NCBI GenBank assembly: GCA_016206635.1
Contig: JACQRF010000144.1
Location: 1-10,546, forward strand
Reading direction: 5' to 3'
Source: Candidatus Omnitrophota bacterium
GTDB lineage: Bacteria; Omnitrophota; Gorgyraeia; 1-14-0-20-64-10; JACQQZ01
Length of the DNA stretch: 10,546 nt
The notes beneath the pieces were generated by a model. It was not told where the DNA came from. It saw nothing but the letters and a program-made list of their open reading frames with translations, and searched no databases. The translations under genes were made by a program, and so were the position numbers. Positions 5,941-10,546 of the stretch are shown one piece after another; the stretch's first letter is position 1, and each line of letters starts with the position of its first letter.

Positions 5941-7640
5941 CCCAGGCGGAGCTCCAACACCTGGCGGCGGCCCTCGCGGCGGTCGAGCGCGGGGAGCTGG
6001 AACCGCCCCTGTTCCAGAAACTCCGGCTGCAGTACGGCGTCTACAGCATGCGCCGGGCGCCCGGGGCCTTCATGCTCCGCGTGCGGGTCCCGCTCGGGAT
6101 CGTGACGCCGGCGCAGATGGAGGCGCTGGCGGCCGCCTGCGAGTCGTTCACCCCCTCAGGGACGTGCCACCTGACGACGCGTCAGGACATCCAGGGCTAC
6201 GGGATCGCGCCGCAGTCGCTCGTCCCGATGCTGCAGGCGCTGGCGGCCGCCGGGCTCACGAGCCGGGAAGCCAGCGGCGGCGTCGTGCGCAACGTGACGT
6301 GTTGTCCCCTGGCCGGGGTCGCGCCGGACGAGCCGTTTGATGTGACCCCGGCGGCGCGGGTGGTCAGCGACTACCTGTTGCGGAATCCGCTGGCCCAACT
6401 GTTGCCGCGCAAGGTGAAGATCGCGTTCGAAGGGTGCCCGGTGGATCATGCCCGGACGCCGATCCATGATCTCGGGGCGGTCGCCGCCGTGCAGGATGGC
6501 CGGCCGGGATTCCGGCTCTACGTCGGCGGGGGGCTCGGCGCCGCCCCGCGCGCCGCCCAGCGGCTGGAGCCGTGGACAAGCCTCCCGATGCTGCTGCCGA
6601 CGATCGAGGCGATCCTCCGCCTGTTCGACCGGTTCGGCGAGCGGCGGATCCGCGCCAAGGCCCGGCTCAAATTCCTCGTCGAGCAGTTCGGCTGGGGCGC
6701 GTTCCAACGGGGCGTGCTGGAGGAGCGCCGCGCCGTGTGGGCCACGCAGTCGGGGCGGAGCCTCGCGGCCTGGGGCGGCGAGGCCGCCGCCGACGCCCCA
6801 CCGCCGGGCGAGCCGCTGGAGCCCAGCCCCGCGTTCGAGGGCCGGGGGCTCGCGCGGTGGTGTTCGACGAACGTGACGGCCCAGCGGCAGGCCGGCTTCG
6901 TCGCCGTGACCGTGCGCGTGCCGCTGGGCGACCTGCGGGCGGATCAGCTGCGGACGCTCGCCGCCTTGGCGCGCCGCTCGGCCGGCGGCCTGCGCCTGAC
7001 CAACGGCCAGAACCTGCTGCTGCGTTTCGTCCCGCATGGCGCCTTGGCCGGCGTCTACGAGGCGCTGGCGGCCGCCGGCTTGGCCGAGGCGGGGGCCGGG
7101 CGGGTGGTGGATGTCACGCGCTGCCCCGGCGCCGACACCTGCCTCTCGGCGATCACGCGCCCGCGCGGGTTGGCCGAGGCCCTCGAATCGCTGTGCCGCG
7201 ACGGGCTGTCGGCCTCGGCGGACACGGCGCTCTCGATCAAAATCTCGGGATGCCCGAATTCATGCGGGCACCATCATATTGCCGACATCGGATTGTTCGG
7301 GGCGGCGGCGCGGGTCGGCGACCGCTATGTCCCGTGCTACCAGCTGCTCGTCGGGGGCCGGACCGCCGAGGGCGAGGCCCGGTTCGGCCGCCCCCTGCTG
7401 CGGATCCCGGCCCAGCGGGCGCCGGAGGCGGTCGCCCGGATCGTGCGGTGGTACGACACCGCGCGTCGCGCCGGCGAAACGTTCCATGCGGCGCTGGAGC
7501 GCCTGGGGCCGGCCGCGTTGGAACCGTTGCTCGCACCGCTGGCGGAGCTCCCGGCGCCGCCGCCGGCGGCGCTCTGCCGGGATCTTGGGGCCGACGCCCC
7601 GTTTCAGCTCGAGGCCCGTCAGGGGGAGTGCGCGGCGTAG
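5922..7640 (+). CDS. Sirohaem/[4Fe-4S] nitrite or sulfite reductase
   Basis: Cytosolic six-electron reductase that turns nitrite to ammonia or sulfite to sulfide, usually fed by ferredoxin. The 572-aa protein has the duplicated family fold. In the first half the anion-binding set known from Escherichia coli sulfite reductase haemoprotein is kept: Arg87 in T-T-R-Q-D-I-Q, Arg123 in R-N-V, and Lys164 and Lys166 in L-P-R-K-V-K. The second half carries the cluster/sirohaem cysteines CPGADTC (401, 407) and CPNSC (444, 448), followed by G-H-H-H-I-A-D-I-G. All key residues are present, so it should be active. The motifs do not separate ferredoxin-nitrite reductase (NirA) from sulfite reductase (Sir/CysI), and no nitrate, sulfate or sirohaem-synthesis gene is nearby to decide. 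The last 50 or so residues are Ala/Pro-rich and look like a tail. It lies between the feo genes, which supply iron, and a radical SAM gene 16 nt downstream. Confidence 0.88.
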   Translation: MDDRIIAQAELQHLAAALAAVERGELEPPLFQKLRLQYGVYSMRRAPGAFMLRVRVPLGIVTPAQMEALAAACESFTPSGTCHLTTRQDIQGYGIAPQSLVPMLQALAAAGLTSREASGGVVRNVTCCPLAGVAPDEPFDVTPAARVVSDYLLRNPLAQLLPRKVKIAFEGCPVDHARTPIHDLGAVAAVQDGRPGFRLYVGGGLGAAPRAAQRLEPWTSLPMLLPTIEAILRLFDRFGERRIRAKARLKFLVEQFGWGAFQRGVLEERRAVWATQSGRSLAAWGGEAAADAPPPGEPLEPSPAFEGRGLARWCSTNVTAQRQAGFVAVTVRVPLGDLRADQLRTLAALARRSAGGLRLTNGQNLLLRFVPHGALAGVYEALAAAGLAEAGAGRVVDVTRCPGADTCLSAITRPRGLAEALESLCRDGLSASADTALSIKISGCPNSCGHHHIADIGLFGAAARVGDRYVPCYQLLVGGRTAEGEARFGRPLLRIPAQRAPEAVARIVRWYDTARRAGETFHAALERLGPAALEPLLAPLAELPAPPPAALCRDLGADAPFQLEARQGECAA

Positions 7641-7656
7641 GGGCCGCGCCAACCCG

Positions 7657-9417
7657 ATGAGTCCTGTGCCCCCGACCGCGGATGGGCCGGTCCCGACGCA
7701 CCCGCTCGGGACGCGCGCCCGCGTCCTCTTGACCAGCGTGTTCGGCCCGTACGCCCGCGACGATGAGTACGGCAGCCGCGCCCTCAACCCGATGGAGCTG
7801 TACCAGAATCAGGTGACGCGGGCGGAGGGGCCGTTCTCGCTGCGGATGTTCCATCGGTCGTGGGGCCTCATGCTGGTGCAGGCCAACATTCACGCCCCGT
7901 GCGCCTTGCTGGATTTCCCGACGCGCGAGCGGTTCCTGCAGGAGCTCCGCGCGTTCCCGTACGACATCGTCGGCATCAGCTCGATCCTCCCCAACCTCGG
8001 CAAGGTCCAGGAGATGTGCCGGCTCATCCGGGAGTCTCTGCCCCGCGCGACGATCGTCGTCGGCGGCCACATCGCCAACCGGCCCGGCCTGGCCGAGCAG
8101 ATTGACGCCGACCACATCGTCCGCGGGGAAGGGGTCCGGTGGTTCCGGCAGTTCTTGGGCGAGGATCCCCGGCAACCGATCCGGCACCCGCTGACCCTCT
8201 CGGCCTTCGGGACCCGGACGATGGGCCTGCAGGTGCGCAAGAAGCGGGGGGAGGTCGCCGCCACCCTCATCCCGTCCGTCGGCTGCCCGGTGGGCTGCAA
8301 TTTCTGCGCGACGTCAGCCATGTTCGGCGGCAAGGGCAAGTTCGTCAATTTCTACGAGACGGGGGACGAGCTGTTCCGCGTGATGTGCGGGCTGGAGCGC
8401 GCGCTGGGGGTCCGCTCGTTTTTCGTGATGGATGAAAATTTCCTGCTCCATCGCCAGCGGGCCTTGCGGGTGCTGGAGTTGATGCAGGCGCAGGGGAAGT
8501 CGTGGTCGCTGTATGTCTTCAGCTCCGCGCGGGTCCTGCAATCATACAAGATCGAACAACTGGTCGGGTTGGGCATCTCCTGGGTGTGGATGGGGTTGGA
8601 GGGCCGGGCCAGCCGGTACGCGAAGCTCTCGGGCGTGGACACGCAGGCGCTGGTCAAGACGCTCCAATCCCACGGCATCCGCGTCCTCGGTTCCAGCATC
8701 ATCGGGCTGGAGGAGCACAGCCCGGAGACGCTCCCCGACGCCATCGAGTATTCGGTCAGCCACGCCACCGATTTCCATCAGTTCATGCTGTACACGCCGA
8801 TCGCCGGGACCGCGCTGTACGCCGAGCACCTGGCGAAGGGGACGCTCCTGCCGGCCGACCAGTACCAGGAGGGGGATATCCACGGGCAGGCCCGTTTCAA
8901 CTACCGGCACCCGAAGATCCCGCCGGGGCAAGAGGGGGAGTGGGTGCTCCGGGCGTTCCGGCGGGATTTCGAGGTGAACGGTCCCAGCGTTCTGCGCATC
9001 GCGCGGACGATCCTCCAGGGATGGCGGCGCTACCAGCGCCATCCGGACCGGCGGATCCAGCGGCGGTTCGCGTGGGAGCATCGCGAGCTGGTCGTGACGT
9101 ATCCCGCCACGCTCTGGGCCGCCCGGCGGTGGTTTGCCACCCGCAATCCGGCGCTGGCGCGGCGGCTGGGGGCCCTGCTGCGCGACATCCAGCGGGAGAT
9201 TGGGTGGCGGGCGCGCGTGGCCGCCTCGCTCGGCGGGCGCGTCGTCTTCTCGAAATTGGTCCGGGAAGATCAACGGCTGAAGACCGGGTGGACCTATGAA
9301 CCGCCGACCTTCTATGAGGCCAACGCCCCGATGCGGGCGGTCCTGGCGGCGGTCTTGCCGTGTCCGCCCGCCCCGGTCCGCTGGGTGGCGGCCGGGGGTA
9401 GTGGCCTAGTTTCGTGA
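7657..9417 (+). CDS. Radical SAM protein with B12-binding-type N-terminal domain, function unknown
   Basis: The 586-aa protein has a Rossmann-like cobalamin-binding-type domain at about 20-165 (A-R-V-L-L-T-S at 21-27, Y-D-I-V-G-I-S-S at 102-109, A-T-I-V-V-G-G-H at 131-138). A radical SAM domain follows at about 200-420 with the cluster motif Cys210, Cys214, Cys217 (CPVGCNFC, i.e. CxxxCxxC), then MDENF (258-262) and GLEG (313-316), typical of the barrel. The classical DxHxxG cobalamin ligand is not obvious, as in many members of this class. The last 150 residues are rich in Arg, Trp and Tyr with several helices and match nothing I recognise. Members methylate or rearrange unactivated carbons in lipids, cofactors and natural products; the substrate here is unknown. 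The ATG at 7657 lies 16 nt after the reductase stop with only a weak GGGG 13 nt upstream. The frame is open further upstream, but that part shadows the reductase. It is the last gene of the GC-rich block. Confidence 0.82.
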   Translation: MSPVPPTADGPVPTHPLGTRARVLLTSVFGPYARDDEYGSRALNPMELYQNQVTRAEGPFSLRMFHRSWGLMLVQANIHAPCALLDFPTRERFLQELRAFPYDIVGISSILPNLGKVQEMCRLIRESLPRATIVVGGHIANRPGLAEQIDADHIVRGEGVRWFRQFLGEDPRQPIRHPLTLSAFGTRTMGLQVRKKRGEVAATLIPSVGCPVGCNFCATSAMFGGKGKFVNFYETGDELFRVMCGLERALGVRSFFVMDENFLLHRQRALRVLELMQAQGKSWSLYVFSSARVLQSYKIEQLVGLGISWVWMGLEGRASRYAKLSGVDTQALVKTLQSHGIRVLGSSIIGLEEHSPETLPDAIEYSVSHATDFHQFMLYTPIAGTALYAEHLAKGTLLPADQYQEGDIHGQARFNYRHPKIPPGQEGEWVLRAFRRDFEVNGPSVLRIARTILQGWRRYQRHPDRRIQRRFAWEHRELVVTYPATLWAARRWFATRNPALARRLGALLRDIQREIGWRARVAASLGGRVVFSKLVREDQRLKTGWTYEPPTFYEANAPMRAVLAAVLPCPPAPVRWVAAGGSGLVS

Positions 9418-9460
9418 TATACTGCCCCTTGACCGATCAAGCATTCTGTGCCAAACTAGG
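9405..9460. repeat. Inverted repeat with nested hairpin at the GC-content boundary
   Basis: CCTAGTTT (9405-9412) and AAACTAGG (9453-9460) are perfect 8-bp inverted arms 40 nt apart. Nearly centred between them is a smaller hairpin, CTTGA-CCGA-TCAAG (9428-9441). The left arm contains the last sense codons of the radical SAM gene, and the right arm runs into the bases before the ATG at 9464. No T-run follows, so a standard terminator is unlikely. It sits exactly where base composition changes and could be a regulatory structure or a relic of an insertion. Confidence 0.45.
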
Positions 9461-9464
9461 GACA
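9415..9464 (+). promoter_or_regulatory. Candidate promoter of the low-GC cassette
   Basis: TGATATACT (9415-9423) is a good extended -10 (TGn plus TATACT, five of six), starting in the stop codon of the previous gene and predicting a start near 9430. A second possibility is TTGACC (9429-9434, five of six to TTGACA), 17 bp from a poor -10, CAAACT (9452-9457), which would put +1 at the ATG at 9464. AGGGA at 9458-9462 is only one base from that ATG, too close for a normal Shine-Dalgarno sequence. Confidence 0.4.
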
Positions 9465-9694
9465 TGTCTCAGCAGGCAAGAAAACGGCGTTCTCTATCAC
9501 GAGATCCTAATCAACTCGCGAAAAGTATTGTTGACGAAGTTACCTCGGAAACAAAGAATCAAGCAGCCGTACTCCTAGGAAGGCTTGGCGGCATTAAAGG
9601 TGGCCCAGCAAGAGCAGCAAAGCTTTCTGCTCAGCAACGTCGAGAAATAGCGCGTCGTGCTGCAGAAATGCGATGGAAAAGTCATGCCAAATAA
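9464..9694 (+). CDS. Small basic Gly-Gly/Lys-Gly-Gly protein, partner of the protease gene
   Basis: This 76-aa protein is Lys/Arg-rich with no membrane segment or signal peptide. The N-terminus is basic (A-R-K-R-R-S-L-S), followed by D-P-N-Q-L-A-K-S-I-V-D at 15-25. The C-terminal half carries L-G-R-L-G-G-I-K-G-G-P-A-R-A-A-K-L-S, then R-R-E-I-A-R-R-A-A-E-M-R-W. I recall this core, with L-S-x4-R-x-x-I-A-x2-A-A-x3-R-W, from many short bacterial proteins of unknown role; it loosely resembles KGG stress-protein and histone-like repeats. A nucleic-acid-binding or adaptor role would fit its charge but is inference. It overlaps the protease gene by 11 nt, so the two are probably made together. Codons such as AGA, CTA, ATT and AAA contrast with the GC-rich block. 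No other in-frame ATG is near. Confidence 0.75.
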   Translation: MSQQARKRRSLSRDPNQLAKSIVDEVTSETKNQAAVLLGRLGGIKGGPARAAKLSAQQRREIARRAAEMRWKSHAK

Positions 9695-10546
9695 ACCTGT
9701 CCGAACGCTAATACATAGCAATGCCAATACGATCATCGAAGAACAACTCGACGCCCACCTTAGTGCCCTAGAAGATGCGCTTAATACCGATGTCCTAGTG
9801 TATGTCGGAGGAATCGTCAGGCCTGCGGATGATTTGATGCGGGATGCGATTGATTCTAGAACCGACAAACGCAACACCCGCCTGTCCGTCATTATCGAAA
9901 CTGACGGCGGTTATATCGAAGTTGCCCATCGTATCGCTGACGCCATTCGGCATCATTATCGTTACGTCGCGTTCATTATTCCAAATTACGCGATGTCAGC
10001 GGGCACGGTGCTAGTTATGTCTGGCGATGCGATCTACATGGATTATTACTCCATCCTTGGACCAATCGATCCACAGGTTGAGCGTCCAAACGGCGGCATG
10101 CTTATCCCTGCTTTAGGTTATCTGGCTCAATATGAGCGTCTAGTCAAGAAATCGCAAGACGGTCAGCTTTCAACGGCTGAGATGGCTTTTCTTGTTCAGA
10201 AGTTTGACCCCGCCGAGTTATACCGTTATGAGCAAGAACGGGAACTATCAGTTTCGTTATTGAAAGAGTGGTTGGTGAGATACAAATTTAAGAATTGGAA
10301 GACTACGGCAACGAAACGAAGACGAGTAACTCAGACGATGCGAGAGGCACGAGCGGAGGAGATCGCTCGGAAATTGAACGATACAGAACATTGGCACTCC
10401 CATAGTCGCGGCATTTCTATCAACGTGTTGCGCAAAGACCTTAAACTCTTGATCGAGGATTTTGGAAAGATTGAGCTGCTAAACACCAAAGTGAAAACGT
10501 ACTATAAGTTGTTGAAAGACTATATGATGCGCAGAGGACATGAGGC
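9684..10546 (+). CDS. Serine dehydrogenase proteinase family (SDH_sah), ClpP/crotonase fold, 3' partial
   Basis: The frame is open from the ATG at 9684 to the window edge (287 codons plus two bases; the end is missing). The product looks like the SDH_sah family of cytosolic serine proteases related to ClpP and SppA. Family marks: a first strand L-V-Y-V-G-G (38-43); E-T-D-G-G-Y-I (72-78), matching the Gly-rich oxyanion-side loop; the nucleophile region N-Y-A-M-S-A-G-T (101-108) with Ser105 the likely catalytic serine; and Y-S-I-L-G-P-I-D-P-Q (122-131), very typical of the group. The C-terminal part is charged and helical, with H-W-H-S-H-S-R-G-I (236-244), also a family feature. I cannot name the other catalytic residues with confidence. 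No signal peptide or membrane segment is seen, unlike SppA. The ATG overlaps the end of the small basic-protein gene; GGA lies 6 nt upstream. Despite the family name, proteolysis of a real target is unproven for most members. Low GC suggests transfer. Confidence 0.8.
   Translation, partial: MPNKPVRTLIHSNANTIIEEQLDAHLSALEDALNTDVLVYVGGIVRPADDLMRDAIDSRTDKRNTRLSVIIETDGGYIEVAHRIADAIRHHYRYVAFIIPNYAMSAGTVLVMSGDAIYMDYYSILGPIDPQVERPNGGMLIPALGYLAQYERLVKKSQDGQLSTAEMAFLVQKFDPAELYRYEQERELSVSLLKEWLVRYKFKNWKTTATKRRRVTQTMREARAEEIARKLNDTEHWHSHSRGISINVLRKDLKLLIEDFGKIELLNTKVKTYYKLLKDYMMRRGHE

Noticed and set aside
7036..7656. 207-codon upstream extension of the radical SAM frame
   Set aside because: It overlaps the functionally clear end of the sirohaem reductase and reads as Arg-rich shadow; protein-like sequence begins at the ATG at 7657.
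9428..9441. CTTGA-CCGA-TCAAG as a rho-independent terminator for the feoB operon
   Set aside because: The stem is only 5 bp and no T-run follows.
9575..9892. - strand open frame of 105 codons across the cassette
   Set aside because: It lies opposite two overlapping + strand genes with clear protein features and has no ribosome site or recognisable motif.

Overview
The window is mostly a dense, very GC-rich bacterial chromosome segment (positions 1 to about 9417), all genes on the + strand and mostly overlapping or a few bases apart. It carries System II cytochrome c assembly (ResB, CcsA), FeoB/FeoA ferrous iron uptake, a sirohaem nitrite/sulfite reductase and a B12-binding-type radical SAM protein. 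This suggests a Gram-negative respiratory organism, probably anaerobic or facultative and rich in haem and Fe-S enzymes. Nitrospirota, NC10, Rokubacteria or deltaproteobacterial relatives would fit, but the sequence alone does not settle the lineage.

Layout: (1) Positions 3-38 hold the last codons of an upstream gene. They encode a CxxCH haem-binding motif three bases into the window, so a c-type cytochrome ends just before the assembly genes. (2) resB (97-1809) and a ccsA with an N-terminal extension (1806-3449) overlap by 4 nt and form the haem export/attachment complex for c-type cytochromes. (3) After a 44-nt gap comes a four-gene operon: feoB (3494-5470), a Cys-rich/FeoA fusion (5467-5940), a sirohaem- and [4Fe-4S]-dependent reductase (5922-7640), and a radical SAM protein (7657-9417). 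The shared logic is iron: uptake, an Fe-S/zinc-type accessory, and two iron-cofactor enzymes. (4) At about 9418-9463 base composition drops sharply, by eye to about half GC with many A/T-ending codons. A two-gene cassette follows: a 76-aa basic protein with a Gly-Gly/Lys-Gly-Gly core (9464-9694), overlapping by 11 nt a serine-dehydrogenase-proteinase (SDH_sah, ClpP/crotonase-fold) gene (9684 to the window edge). It looks horizontally acquired.

The most interesting regulatory signal is a pair of near-identical 16-bp palindromes, TATGAC-CGGC-GTCATA (46-61) before resB and TATGAT-CTGA-ATCATA (3445-3460) before feoB. Both fit the 5-N6-5 layout of CRP/FNR-family operators. Each is followed after exactly 21 bases by a TAGRCT hexamer, the geometry of a class II activator-dependent promoter (operator at -41.5, -10 box at -12 to -7). 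Predicted transcription starts fall at or 2 nt before the ATG, matching the lack of a Shine-Dalgarno sequence. If real, one CRP/FNR-type regulator co-controls cytochrome c maturation and the iron/sirohaem-reductase operon. No gene-free stretch exceeds 60 bases.
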